A DNA stretch of 64,000 nucleotides from Corynebacterium sp. p3-SID1145 (GTDB lineage: Bacteria; Actinomycetota; Actinomycetes; Mycobacteriales; Mycobacteriaceae). Made by a program: the position numbers and the translations under genes. Positions 33,552 to 42,556 of this stretch are shown here, one piece after another (within the stretch, counting starts at the first letter, position 1; every line of letters begins with the position of its first letter). The stretch is from the NCBI GenBank assembly GCA_025144245.1, contig JALXXC010000006.1:62001-126000 (forward strand), read 5' to 3'. The notes below the pieces were generated by a model, which saw nothing but the letters and a program-made list of their open reading frames with translations, ran no database searches and was not told where the DNA came from.

Positions 33552-34466
33552 ATGACGGAACATAACCACGGGCACAGCCACGACCACAGCGTCAGCGATG
33601 CGCCGCTGTGGGCGCTGTCCGCGGCGCTAGGGATCACCGGCGTGGTGTTCTTCGCTGAGCTCGTCGGCGGATGGCTGTCAGGTTCGATGGCGCTCATGGC
33701 GGATGCGATGCACATGCTCTCCGACGCCACGGGTCTGATCATCGCGCTGGTGGCGGTCGCGCTGGGGAGGAAACCGGCATCGCGGTACGCCACCTTCGGC
33801 TACCGGCGCGCTGAGGTGCTGGCGGCCGCAGTCAACGCTGTCACGGTCGCGGCGATCTCGGTGTGGATCGTCGTGGAGGCGGTGCGGAGGATCGGCAGTC
33901 CGGAGGACATCGATACTCGGGCGATGATCATCGTCGCTGTGGTCGGCCTAGTGGCGAATGCGGCGTCGGCGGCGGTGCTGCAGTCGCAGCGGAAACAGTC
34001 GGTGAACATCGAGGGTGCCTTCCTCCACGTCATGGTCGACCTGCTGGGGTCGGTGGCAGTGATCGTGGCCGGTCTGGTCATCGTGTGGACGGGATTCACC
34101 GGTGCAGATGTCGTGGCCTCCCTGATCATCGCGGGGCTGGTGCTGCCGAGGGCGTGGGGTTTGCTGAAGACGTCGATAAGCGTGCTGCTCGAGCGCGTTC
34201 CGGACGGTGTCGATCCCGACGATGTGGAGTCAGCGTTGCTGCACCTTGAGGGAGTGGAGGCGATCCACGACCTCCACCTGTGGTCGTCCGGCGGAACAGA
34301 TGTCTTGTGCACGGTGCACCTTATTACTGAGGCCGATCACGCGCCGCTGCTCGACCGTGCGCAGGCGCGCTTGCGGGAGCTAGGGATCGAGCACGCGACG
34401 ATCCAGATCGAGCCGCCCGGGCACTACACGCACGAGAATTATTGCGCCCCTCACGCTGACCGGTAG
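33552..34466 (+). CDS. cation diffusion facilitator (CDF) metal exporter
   Basis: Zinc/cobalt-type cation:proton antiporter of 304 residues with six membrane helices. The N-terminus is His-rich (EHNHGHSHDHS). The membrane metal site is ADAMHMLSDATG in helix 2 (HxxxD), paired with the FLHVMVDLLGS motif in helix 5. The cytoplasmic C-terminal domain ends ...HDLHLWSSGG, a dimeric ferredoxin-like metal-sensing fold. TAGAGT lies 7 bases before ATG 33552; GTG codons at 33543 and 33546 are in frame but too near the -10. Confidence 0.93.
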   Translation: MTEHNHGHSHDHSVSDAPLWALSAALGITGVVFFAELVGGWLSGSMALMADAMHMLSDATGLIIALVAVALGRKPASRYATFGYRRAEVLAAAVNAVTVAAISVWIVVEAVRRIGSPEDIDTRAMIIVAVVGLVANAASAAVLQSQRKQSVNIEGAFLHVMVDLLGSVAVIVAGLVIVWTGFTGADVVASLIIAGLVLPRAWGLLKTSISVLLERVPDGVDPDDVESALLHLEGVEAIHDLHLWSSGGTDVLCTVHLITEADHAPLLDRAQARLRELGIEHATIQIEPPGHYTHENYCAPHADR

Positions 34467-34484
34467 TGATCTAGAGTTGGGGTC

Positions 34485-36245
34485 ATGGGGTTTACCACGC
34501 CGAGCTACTCCTTGACCGATCTGTTCGCGCGCGCTGAGCGGGGCGAACTTCAAACGCCGGATTTCCAGCACACCCACCTGTGGGACGTTGACCGCACTCG
34601 CACACTTCTGTCGACCGTGCTGCGCGGTTACCCGGTGGGCACGCTGCTGGCGCTGGACACCCGCAATGAGCCGATGCGGTTCCGTCCGCGGCCGTTGCAG
34701 GGCGCGCCGGCGACCGACACGCAGCCAGGGTTGCTGCTGCTGGACGGTCAGCAGAGGTTGTCCTCGTTGTACCTGTCCTTGCAGGGCGACGGGCGCATCG
34801 AAGTGCTCGACTTCCGCGGCCGCCGCATTTTTCGGAGCTTCTTCGTGGATGTCCGCGCGGCTGTCGCGGACGACCCGATGCCGGCGGAGGCGGTGTTCGC
34901 TGTCGACGACGACGGAGTGGTGCGTTCCCACTTCGGCCCGGCGATCGACGGCGGCGTCGGCGACAGGCAGACGATGGTGGACAACTTCATCGTCCCGGTT
35001 TCCGCACTGCTGTGGGAAGAAGGGAACGATCTGCTCTTCGATATGGCCGCCACCACCGATGACCCGGCCATCCGGCATGATGTGAAGGAGTTCCACCGGC
35101 GCATTCTGCGCCCGCTCGCGGCCTACGACATTCCGATGACGCGCCTCGATCGCGGCACCTCCCAGATCGGGGTGGGGCAGATCTTCGCGCAGGCGAATTC
35201 CTCGGGCGTGTCCATGGATGTTTTCGAGCTGCTCACCGCTGTGTTCGCGATGGAAGACCCGGAGTTCTCCCTGGCCGCGCACTGGCAGGAGTGCGAGCAG
35301 GTGCTGCGGCAGCACCCCGCGCTCGACGAGATTGACCGTGTCCGTTTCCTGCGTGGAGTGTCCCTCCTCGTCACCAGCGCACAAGGGTCGGCGCGGGGCC
35401 ACCGCGGCGATATCTTGAACCTGTCCCTGCACGATTACCTGTGGGCATCCCGCGATCTGCTCGACGCTTTCGTGCGTGCTGCGGAATTCCTGTCGGACCG
35501 GTGCATCTTTAGCGTCGAGCAGGTGCCGTACTCCCACCAGTTGGTTCCGTTGGCGGTCATTCTGGCGCGGCTCACGTGGGACGGGGAGTGCCTGGGTAAT
35601 CCGGAGACCTGGGACCGCATCAACCAGTGGTACTGGAACGGCGTGTTCGGCGAGCTGTACGGCGCGCACGCCCCGTCGATCCGCGCCGGTTCCGATGTCG
35701 ACCAGGTCACTCCGTGGGCGAAGGGGGAGACCGACCGGGTGCCGAAGACGGTGGAGGACGCTTTTTTCACCGAGTCCCGGCTCCTGACCGCCAGGGCTGA
35801 CTCCGGTGTCTACCGTGGGTTGTTCTCCCTGCTCATGGCGCGAGGTGCCCGTGATTGGCGCACGGGCAAGCCCTTCACGGCGGAGACGGTCGCGGAGCTC
35901 CGCCCCGGATTCCACCAAGTCTTTCCGGACGGCTTCTGCCGTGTCCGCGGCGTCGACGCTGACTTGGCCCAGTCGGTGCTCAACCGCACCCCACTCGGCC
36001 GGCGCACTGAAGCGGTCATGGAGGACGCCGCACCGAAGCGGTACCTGTCGCGCCTGCAGTCGAAAGCGATCATGGAGGACGACGAATTCGATGCTGTCCT
36101 GGCCACTCACGAACTGGAGCCGGACTATTTGTTCACCTCCGACTGGCAGTCCTTTTTCATCGACCGCCGCGACAGGCTCGTGGGGATCATCGAGTACGCG
36201 ATGGACAAGAAGGTCGTGCGCGACCTAGACGGCGATTCTGAATGA
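34485..36245 (+). CDS. DUF262 (GmrSD N-terminal-like) domain protein
   Basis: A 586-residue protein with an N-terminal DUF262 domain, the ParB/Srx-like fold shared by GmrSD, SspE and BrxU nucleases. The DGQQR motif is at residues 87-91, and TPDFQHTHLWDVDRTRTLL is the preceding conserved helix. The central part is alpha-helical. No HNH (DUF1524-type) nuclease motif is obvious in the C-terminal 200 residues. In defence proteins DGQQR mediates NTP hydrolysis. TAGAGT (34472-34477) lies 7 bases before the ATG. The stop overlaps the start of a lipoprotein gene, an unexpected partner for a defence nuclease. Confidence 0.82.
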   Translation: MGFTTPSYSLTDLFARAERGELQTPDFQHTHLWDVDRTRTLLSTVLRGYPVGTLLALDTRNEPMRFRPRPLQGAPATDTQPGLLLLDGQQRLSSLYLSLQGDGRIEVLDFRGRRIFRSFFVDVRAAVADDPMPAEAVFAVDDDGVVRSHFGPAIDGGVGDRQTMVDNFIVPVSALLWEEGNDLLFDMAATTDDPAIRHDVKEFHRRILRPLAAYDIPMTRLDRGTSQIGVGQIFAQANSSGVSMDVFELLTAVFAMEDPEFSLAAHWQECEQVLRQHPALDEIDRVRFLRGVSLLVTSAQGSARGHRGDILNLSLHDYLWASRDLLDAFVRAAEFLSDRCIFSVEQVPYSHQLVPLAVILARLTWDGECLGNPETWDRINQWYWNGVFGELYGAHAPSIRAGSDVDQVTPWAKGETDRVPKTVEDAFFTESRLLTARADSGVYRGLFSLLMARGARDWRTGKPFTAETVAELRPGFHQVFPDGFCRVRGVDADLAQSVLNRTPLGRRTEAVMEDAAPKRYLSRLQSKAIMEDDEFDAVLATHELEPDYLFTSDWQSFFIDRRDRLVGIIEYAMDKKVVRDLDGDSE

Positions 36246-37171
36246 CGCGGATTCGACCACGGGCGACCGGGCTCGCCGCGGTCTTGGCGGGTGCGGCTCT
36301 TCTGCTCGCCGGATGCGGTGAAGCTGGTCTGGACGATGGCCCGGGCGGGGAACGGGTGCTCCAGGAGGCGCGTTCGGTGAACCAGTCGCGGCACGTCGCT
36401 GAACGTTTTGAAAGCCATCCGGTGGTGCTAGACGACGAGGCCGGGTTCAACGCTTGCGAGCTTTTCTACCCGTCGTCGGAGGTGCTGATCCTCGCCGACG
36501 AAACGCCTGCGGCTCAATTGCGCGCCGCATCGCTGGCTGTGGTGGCGCACGCCCCGATGCTGATCTACAACAGCGAACACCACGCCGAGGTGATCCAGCA
36601 GATTGAGCGTATGGCCACCCACACTGTGTATGCGGTGGGCGATGTGCCGGTGCTGGGGTACACGGACCAACTCAAAGTGATCAGGGATCCGGGCGGGCGT
36701 GAGGCCCTAGAGAAGGCGACCGCGCTGGGTTTCGCCGAGAAAGAAGTGGCGGACGAAAAAGCGGCGGCGGAGGAGGTCGCGGTGCTTCGCGACGGGGAGC
36801 CGGTGTGGCTCCGCGCTACGTACGGCCCGCGGCAGCATGTGCCGGAAGACGCTGAAAATGGGGTGGTGCCGGTCCGCTCGCGCCAGGACGCGGAGATGGC
36901 TCCCCAGGTCATCGCCCTGCCGACATCGTCGCTAGCTTCAATAGCCACTGCCCGGGCTTTCGGCGCCAACGTGTACGTGACGGATAACCCCGATCCGCGG
37001 GTGAGCCACAAAACGCTTCTGCTCACTGCCGGTTTGTCGGATCTGCCGCTGGTGGCGCTGGGGGATTTCGGCACTAGCGTGGAGCTCGGGGAGCGGATCC
37101 GCGAGGCGGAGGCGGGGGTTCTGCCGGGAGAGTTGGATAATATCGCTTCGCTTCCGCAAGTATCGGATTAA
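36242..37171 (+). CDS. lipoprotein with cell-wall-binding-repeat-like domain
   Basis: An exported lipoprotein of 309 residues: basic N-terminus, hydrophobic core and lipobox LLAGC with the lipidated cysteine at residue 25. The mature part aligns by eye with the first two-thirds of the larger lipoprotein at 42557-44122 (APML after a conserved helix, then AVGDV against NVGEG, then DPRVS against DPRVT). Both resemble the cell wall-binding repeat 2 fold. This one lacks the C-terminal barrel-like domain of the larger protein. Its ATG overlaps the DUF262 stop, so the two are co-translated. Confidence 0.75.
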   Translation: MTRIRPRATGLAAVLAGAALLLAGCGEAGLDDGPGGERVLQEARSVNQSRHVAERFESHPVVLDDEAGFNACELFYPSSEVLILADETPAAQLRAASLAVVAHAPMLIYNSEHHAEVIQQIERMATHTVYAVGDVPVLGYTDQLKVIRDPGGREALEKATALGFAEKEVADEKAAAEEVAVLRDGEPVWLRATYGPRQHVPEDAENGVVPVRSRQDAEMAPQVIALPTSSLASIATARAFGANVYVTDNPDPRVSHKTLLLTAGLSDLPLVALGDFGTSVELGERIREAEAGVLPGELDNIASLPQVSD

Positions 37172-37221
37172 GGTTTAATGAATCAATACCCGCTAACCAA
37201 TACGTCTAGGAGATGAGCACC

Positions 37222-38829
37222 GTGTCCGCACCTGTGTCCAACCCGGAAGCCAAGCCTGTTGTTCTGATTGCCGATAAGCTCGCCCAGTCCACAGTGGATG
37301 CGCTGGGGGATTCCGTCGAGGTGCGTTGGGTGGACGGCCCGAACCGCGAGGAGCTGCTTGCTGCGGTGCCGGAAGCGCAGGCACTCCTCGTGCGTTCCGC
37401 GACCACCGTGGACAGCGAGGTCCTCGCCGCCGCGCCGAATCTGCGCATTGTCGGCCGCGCCGGTGTCGGCCTCGACAATGTGGATGTGGAAACCGCCACG
37501 GAGCGTGGCGTGATGGTTGTCAACGCCCCGACCTCCAATATCCACTCGGCGTGCGAGCACGCGATCGCGCTGCTGTTGTCCACCGCCCGCCAGATCCCGG
37601 CTGCGGACAAGACGCTGCGCGACGGCGAGTGGAAGCGCTCATCCTTCAAGGGCGTGGAAATTTACGGCAAGACCGTCGGCATCGTTGGCTTCGGCCACAT
37701 CGGCCAGCTGTTCGCCCAGCGTCTCACCGCATTCGAGACGGAGATCATCGCCTACGACCCGTACGCGAACCCGTCGCGCGCCGCACAACTCGGCGTTGAG
37801 CTCGTGGAGCTGGAGGAGCTCGTCTCCCGCGCCGACTTCGTCACCATCCACCTCCCGAAGACCAAAGAGACCCAAGGCATGTTCAACGCGGAGCTCTTGG
37901 CGAAGGCGAAGGAAGGCCAGATCATCATCAACGCGGCCCGCGGCGGGCTCGTCGACGAGCAGGCGCTTGCCGACGCAATCGTCAACGGCCCCATCCGCGG
38001 CGCCGGTTTCGACGTCTACGCCACCGAGCCGTGCACGGATTCCCCGCTGTTCGCCCTGGACGAGGTTGTGGTGACTCCGCACCTGGGGGCGTCGACAAGC
38101 GAGGCTCAGGACCGCGCGGGCACGGATGTCGCGCGTTCTGTTTTGAAGGCGCTGGCCGGCGAGTTCGTCCCGGATGCCGTCAACGTTGTCGGCGGTGCCG
38201 TGGGCGAGGAAGTCGCTGTGTGGCTCGAACTCGCGCGCAAGCTCGGCCTGCTGGCAGGCAAGCTGCTTGACGACGCCCCGGTGTCCCTGCGCGTCACCGC
38301 CCGCGGCGAGCTGTCCACCGAGGATCCGTCGACGCTGGCTCTGTCCGCTGTGCGCGGCCTGTTCTCCGGCATTGTCGAGGAACAGGTGACTTTCGTGAAC
38401 GCACCGGCGATCGCGAAAGCCCGCGGCCTGGAGGTCGAGTCTGGCGCGGCCAACGAGTCCCGTGACCACCGCTCTGCGCTCGAGGTGCAGGTCGTATCCG
38501 CGAACGGCGGCACTGCGACTGTTGAAGGTGCACTGACCGGCCTGGACCGCGTGGAGAAGATCGTGCGCATCAACGGCCGCGGCGTGGACATGCGCGCCCA
38601 GGGCCGCAACCTGTTCCTGTCCTACACAGATAAGCCGGGCGCTCTCGGCCACGTCGGCGCCCAGCTGGGCAACGAGGGAATCAACATCGAGGCCGCAGCC
38701 CTGACCCAGTCTGCGAAGGGCGACGGCGCCTTCCTGATTCTCCGCGTGGAGAAGGAAGTGCCGGCCGAACTCGAGGCAGCTGTGGCGAAGTCCATCGAGG
38801 CGGACTGCATCCAGCTCGACCTCGATTAA
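37222..38829 (+). CDS. serA: D-3-phosphoglycerate dehydrogenase SerA
   Basis: First enzyme of serine synthesis, 535 residues in the long actinobacterial form. The catalytic domain has VGFGHIGQLFAQR for NAD binding and the Arg/Glu/His triad regions (NAARGGLVDEQAL, PHLGAS). The intervening ASB domain is at about 320-450, and a C-terminal ACT domain (FLSYTDKPGALGHVG) mediates serine inhibition. GTG 37222 is preferred: AGGAG (37208-37212) is 9 bases upstream, whereas ATG 37213 touches it. Confidence 0.96.
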   Translation: MSAPVSNPEAKPVVLIADKLAQSTVDALGDSVEVRWVDGPNREELLAAVPEAQALLVRSATTVDSEVLAAAPNLRIVGRAGVGLDNVDVETATERGVMVVNAPTSNIHSACEHAIALLLSTARQIPAADKTLRDGEWKRSSFKGVEIYGKTVGIVGFGHIGQLFAQRLTAFETEIIAYDPYANPSRAAQLGVELVELEELVSRADFVTIHLPKTKETQGMFNAELLAKAKEGQIIINAARGGLVDEQALADAIVNGPIRGAGFDVYATEPCTDSPLFALDEVVVTPHLGASTSEAQDRAGTDVARSVLKALAGEFVPDAVNVVGGAVGEEVAVWLELARKLGLLAGKLLDDAPVSLRVTARGELSTEDPSTLALSAVRGLFSGIVEEQVTFVNAPAIAKARGLEVESGAANESRDHRSALEVQVVSANGGTATVEGALTGLDRVEKIVRINGRGVDMRAQGRNLFLSYTDKPGALGHVGAQLGNEGINIEAAALTQSAKGDGAFLILRVEKEVPAELEAAVAKSIEADCIQLDLD

Positions 38830-38877
38830 ACGGCCAGCTAGCAGGCGGCTACTGAGCGGAAAGCCAGAAAAATCCCA

Positions 38878-38906
38878 CCCCGGATTGCAATTAATCCGGG
38901 GTTTTT
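38878..38906 (+). terminator. rho-independent terminator of serA
   Basis: A 9-bp perfect stem CCCCGGATT/AATCCGGGG with a 6-base loop is followed by five T residues, 48 bases after the serA stop. Confidence 0.9.
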
Positions 38907-38936
38907 CTGCGCCAAAGCCAAGACATATGACAGTAT

Positions 38937-38950
38937 TAAGCACACTTAAT
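38937..38950 (+). promoter_or_regulatory. inverted repeat upstream of cstA
   Basis: TTAAG/CTTAA with a 4-base spacer lies 30 bases before the cstA ATG, next to A+T-rich sequence suited to a -10. It is a candidate operator for carbon-source control; no known box was matched. Confidence 0.35.
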
Positions 38951-38979
38951 TTTGTTGTCCAAACCTGAAGGGGGCGAAC

Positions 38980-41286
38980 ATGACTACCGCAACGCGCAAA
39001 GACGACCCGGGGTCGCCAGAGGCATCCGCGGTTCCGCGTGAGCGTCTAGAGATTTCCGTAACGCCGGACGGTGCCGAGCACATTGTGGGCGTGAAACCGG
39101 AGAAGATCATCGGCACCGGTGAGCGCATCGCCATTGCGATCGCCGCAGTGCTGGCGGCCCTCGGCTGGGGCGCCATCGCGATGAACCGCGGCGAGACAAT
39201 CAACTCGGTGTGGCTCGTCCTAGCCGCCATCGGCACCTACATCATCGGCTACAGCCTCTACGCGCGGCTGGTGGAGTACAAGGTAGTCAAACCGCGCAAT
39301 ACCCGGGCGACACCCGCCGAGTACGTCAACGACGGCACCGACTTCGTCCCGACTGACCGCCGCGTGCTCTTCGGCCACCACTTCGCCGCCATCGCCGGTG
39401 CAGGTCCGCTCGTCGGCCCTGTCATGGCCGCGCAGATGGGCTACCTGCCGGGCACCCTCTGGATCATCTTCGGCGTGGTTCTCGCCGGCGCTGTCCAGGA
39501 CTACCTGGTGCTCGCGGTGTCCTCGCGCCGCCGCGGCCGCTCCCTGGGCCAGATGCTCAAGGACGAGGTGGGCAAAGTCGGCGGTTTCGCGGGCACTCTG
39601 GTCACGATGGTGATCATGGTGATCATCATTGCCGTGCTCGGCCTCGTCGTGGTCAACGCGCTCGCGGAATCCCCATGGGGCGTGTTCTCCATCGCAATGA
39701 CTATCCCGATCGCTTTGTTCATGGGCGTCTACGGCCGCTTCATCCGTCCGGGTCGCGTGGCTGAAGTCTCTGTCATCGGTGTCGTCCTCCTGCTCGCCGC
39801 GATCATCGGCGGCGGTTATGTCGCCGAGACGGCCTGGGGCGCCGACATGTTCACGTTGTCCAAGGGGACCCTGGCCGTGTGCATCCTTGTCTACGGTCTG
39901 ATCGCGTCGGTGCTGCCGGTGTGGCTGCTGCTCGCTCCGCGCGATTATTTGTCCACGTTCATGAAGATCGGCGTCATCGCGATGCTCGCGGTGGCGATCT
40001 TCGTCGACAGGCCCGAAGTGCACATGCCCGCGGTCACCGCATTTGGCCGTGAGGGCGGCGGGCCGGTGTTCTCCGGAAACCTGTTCCCGTTCCTGTTCAT
40101 CACCATCGCGTGCGGCGCGCTGTCGGGCTTCCACGCGCTGATCTCCTCGGGCACGACTCCGAAGCTGCTGGAAAAAGAGACGCACGCCCGTGCCATCGGC
40201 TACGGCGGCATGCTCATGGAGTCCTTCGTGGCCATCATGGCGCTGATCACGGCGATTGTCCTCGACCGGCACGTCTATTTCGCCATCAACTCCCCGAAGG
40301 CGAAGACCGGTGGGGAAGAAGCGTCCGCCGCGGAATTCGTGAACGGTCTGAATATTCCCGGTGAGGGAGTGACCGCGGAGAAGCTTTCTGCGCTGGCCGA
40401 AGCGGTCGGCGAGCCCACGATCGTGTCCCGCACCGGCGGTGCCCCGACGTTCGCCATCGGAACGTCCGAGATCATGACCAACATCGTGGGCAATCCGGCC
40501 ATGCAGGCATTCTGGTACCACTTCGCCATCATGTTTGAGGGCCTGTTCATCCTCACCGCCATTGATGCGGGTACGCGTGTGGCGCGCTTCATGATGGGCG
40601 ACATGGTGGGCAACATTAAGGGGCTGGAGAAGTTCAAGGACCCGTCTTGGCGGATCGGCAGCTGGGTCTCCACCCTGCTGGTCTGTGCCATGTGGGGCGC
40701 GATCCTGGTCATGGGTGTCACTGATCCGCTCGGCGGCATCAACGTGCTCTTCCCGCTGTTCGGCATAGCCAACCAGTTGCTCGCCGCGGTCGCACTGTGC
40801 CTGGTCACTGCCATTGTGTTCAAGAAGGGCCTGTTCAAGTGGGCGTGGATCCCGGTGGTGCCGCTCGTGTGGGACCTCATCATCACGATGACGGCCAGCT
40901 GGCAGAAAATCTTCAGCGACGATCCGTCGATCGGCTACTTCGCGCAGCACGCCAAGTACAAGGATGCGCGGGCTCAAGGGTTGGAGGCATTCCAGGCTGC
41001 GAAAACGCCGTCGGAGATCGACATCGTCGTCCGCAACACGATGATTCAGGGTGTTTTGTCCATCTTCTTCGCTGTGCTCGTCATCGTCGTGGTCCTGGCG
41101 ACCATCGTCGCATGCGTTCGCGCGGTTCAGGCGCACAACCGCGGCATCGAGATCGAAGACCTCGAAGAGCCGGAGGTTCCGTCCACCTTGTTCACTCCGC
41201 GCGGCATGACTGCCACAGCGGAGGAGAAAGCAGTGGCCAAGGAACTCGGGATCGATCTGAGCACCCCGGCAGGAGCGGGGCACTGA
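38980..41286 (+). CDS. cstA: carbon starvation protein CstA (pyruvate/peptide transporter)
   Basis: A large membrane transporter of 768 residues with about 16 to 18 helices. CstA N-terminal domain blocks are clear: FGHHFAAIAGAGPLVGP and GVVLAGAVQDYLVLAVSSRRRGRSLGQ, then SGFHALISSGTTPKLLEKE. The family imports pyruvate or peptides under carbon limitation. The first 45 residues are a hydrophilic extension. The ATG has a purine-rich AAGGGGGCGA site. It is followed at once by its YbdD-type partner. Confidence 0.96.
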   Translation: MTTATRKDDPGSPEASAVPRERLEISVTPDGAEHIVGVKPEKIIGTGERIAIAIAAVLAALGWGAIAMNRGETINSVWLVLAAIGTYIIGYSLYARLVEYKVVKPRNTRATPAEYVNDGTDFVPTDRRVLFGHHFAAIAGAGPLVGPVMAAQMGYLPGTLWIIFGVVLAGAVQDYLVLAVSSRRRGRSLGQMLKDEVGKVGGFAGTLVTMVIMVIIIAVLGLVVVNALAESPWGVFSIAMTIPIALFMGVYGRFIRPGRVAEVSVIGVVLLLAAIIGGGYVAETAWGADMFTLSKGTLAVCILVYGLIASVLPVWLLLAPRDYLSTFMKIGVIAMLAVAIFVDRPEVHMPAVTAFGREGGGPVFSGNLFPFLFITIACGALSGFHALISSGTTPKLLEKETHARAIGYGGMLMESFVAIMALITAIVLDRHVYFAINSPKAKTGGEEASAAEFVNGLNIPGEGVTAEKLSALAEAVGEPTIVSRTGGAPTFAIGTSEIMTNIVGNPAMQAFWYHFAIMFEGLFILTAIDAGTRVARFMMGDMVGNIKGLEKFKDPSWRIGSWVSTLLVCAMWGAILVMGVTDPLGGINVLFPLFGIANQLLAAVALCLVTAIVFKKGLFKWAWIPVVPLVWDLIITMTASWQKIFSDDPSIGYFAQHAKYKDARAQGLEAFQAAKTPSEIDIVVRNTMIQGVLSIFFAVLVIVVVLATIVACVRAVQAHNRGIEIEDLEEPEVPSTLFTPRGMTATAEEKAVAKELGIDLSTPAGAGH

Positions 41287-41489
41287 TGGGCGCGGTAGCG
41301 GAAGGAGTTGTCTCCGCTTTCAAGTGGACGAACTGGTACATCAAGGAATTGATGGGCGACAACGACTACGCGAAGTACTGCGCCCACCAGCGCGCCCACC
41401 ATCCGGACGCGGAGTTGATGACGGAGCGGGAATACTGGAAAGCAAAGTGGGCGCATCAAGAAGCCAACCCGGGAAGCCGTTGTTGTTAA
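41286..41489 (+). CDS. YbdD/YjiX-family small protein
   Basis: A 67-residue cytoplasmic protein of the family always found behind CstA/YjiY transporters. Typical features are YIKELMGDNDYAKYCAHQRAHHP, then MTEREYWKAKW and a C-terminal cysteine pair. Its ATG overlaps the cstA TGA (TGATG). A role in transporter assembly or activity is accepted for the family but not proven here. Confidence 0.9.
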   Translation: MGAVAEGVVSAFKWTNWYIKELMGDNDYAKYCAHQRAHHPDAELMTEREYWKAKWAHQEANPGSRCC

Positions 41490-41499
41490 GCTTTAACGC

Positions 41500-42546
41500 A
41501 TGAAAATTGCGGTTATTGCAGGAGACGGCATCGGCCCGGAAGTGATGGAAGAGGGCCTGAAGGTCCTGCGCGCAGTGCGCGACGACGTGGAGCTCACCGA
41601 GTACGACCTCGGTGCGCGGCGCTATCTGCGCAACGGTGAGTTGCTTACCGACGAGGACTTGGCGAGCCTCCGCGAGCACGACGCGATTCTCCTCGGTGCG
41701 ATCGGCGACCCGGACCGCGTCCCGGCCGGCGTGCTCGAGCGCGGCCTGCTGCTACCGCTGCGCTTCAAGCTGGACCACTACGTGAACCTCCGCCCGTCGA
41801 AGCTGTACCCGACGGCGGTGAGTCCGCTCGCGAATCCCGGCGAGATCGACTTCGTGGTTGTGCGCGAGGGAACCGAGGGACTCTACGCCGGCAACGGTGG
41901 CACGCTGCGGCAGGGCACTCCGGCAGAAGTGGCCTGCGAGGTTTCCCAGAACACCCGCTACGGCGTCGAGCGTCTCGTCCGCCACGGTTTCGAGACCGCG
42001 ATGGCGCGCCGCAAGAAGCTGACGCTGGTGCACAAGACGAATGTGCTCACGAATGCCGGTGCATTGTGGCAGAACACTGTTAACGATGTCGCTGCCGAGT
42101 ACCCGGAGGTCGAGGTCGACTACAACCACATCGACGCCGCGACGATTTATATGGTCACCGATCCTGACCGGTACGACGTGATTGTCACCGACAATCTCTT
42201 CGGTGACATCCTCACCGACCTCGCCGGCGCTGTCGCCGGCGGCGTGGGGCTGGCGTGCTCGGGCAACATCGATGCCTCCCGTGCAAACCCGTCGATGTTC
42301 GAGCCGGTCCACGGATCAGCGCCGGACATCGCAGGCAAGGGACTCGCCGACCCGACTGCGATGATTCTTTCGGTCGCCATGATGCTGCGCTGGCTTGACG
42401 ACGAAGAGGCCGCCACCCGCATCGAAGATGCCGTCGCGGAGGATGTTTCCGCACGGCGTGACAACGAGACCGCCGGCGGTGCAAGTGCGGAAAACGGAAG
42501 CTTCACCGAAAGGGTCGGAACCCGTATCGCGGAATCCCTCAAGTAA
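41500..42546 (+). CDS. leuB: 3-isopropylmalate dehydrogenase LeuB
   Basis: Oxidative decarboxylation of 3-isopropylmalate in leucine synthesis, 348 residues. [10 protein letters not shown] at the N-terminus, LRPSKLYP with substrate arginine, [40 protein letters not shown] (Mg2+ aspartates) and [14 protein letters not shown] for NAD binding are all present. TAAGCT (41487-41492) lies 7 bases before the ATG; the mRNA is probably leaderless. The lipoprotein gene follows 10 bases later. Confidence 0.97.
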   Translation: MKIAVIAGDGIGPEVMEEGLKVLRAVRDDVELTEYDLGARRYLRNGELLTDEDLASLREHDAILLGAIGDPDRVPAGVLERGLLLPLRFKLDHYVNLRPSKLYPTAVSPLANPGEIDFVVVREGTEGLYAGNGGTLRQGTPAEVACEVSQNTRYGVERLVRHGFETAMARRKKLTLVHKTNVLTNAGALWQNTVNDVAAEYPEVEVDYNHIDAATIYMVTDPDRYDVIVTDNLFGDILTDLAGAVAGGVGLACSGNIDASRANPSMFEPVHGSAPDIAGKGLADPTAMILSVAMMLRWLDDEEAATRIEDAVAEDVSARRDNETAGGASAENGSFTERVGTRIAESLK

Positions 42547-42556
42547 GGTTTTCCTC

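Noticed and set aside
34380..36110. 576-codon minus-strand frame opposite the DUF262 gene
   Set aside because: Shadow frame without start signal or motifs.
39220..41283. 687-codon open frame opposite cstA
   Set aside because: Composition dominated by Arg/His/Asp typical of an antisense shadow of a membrane protein gene.
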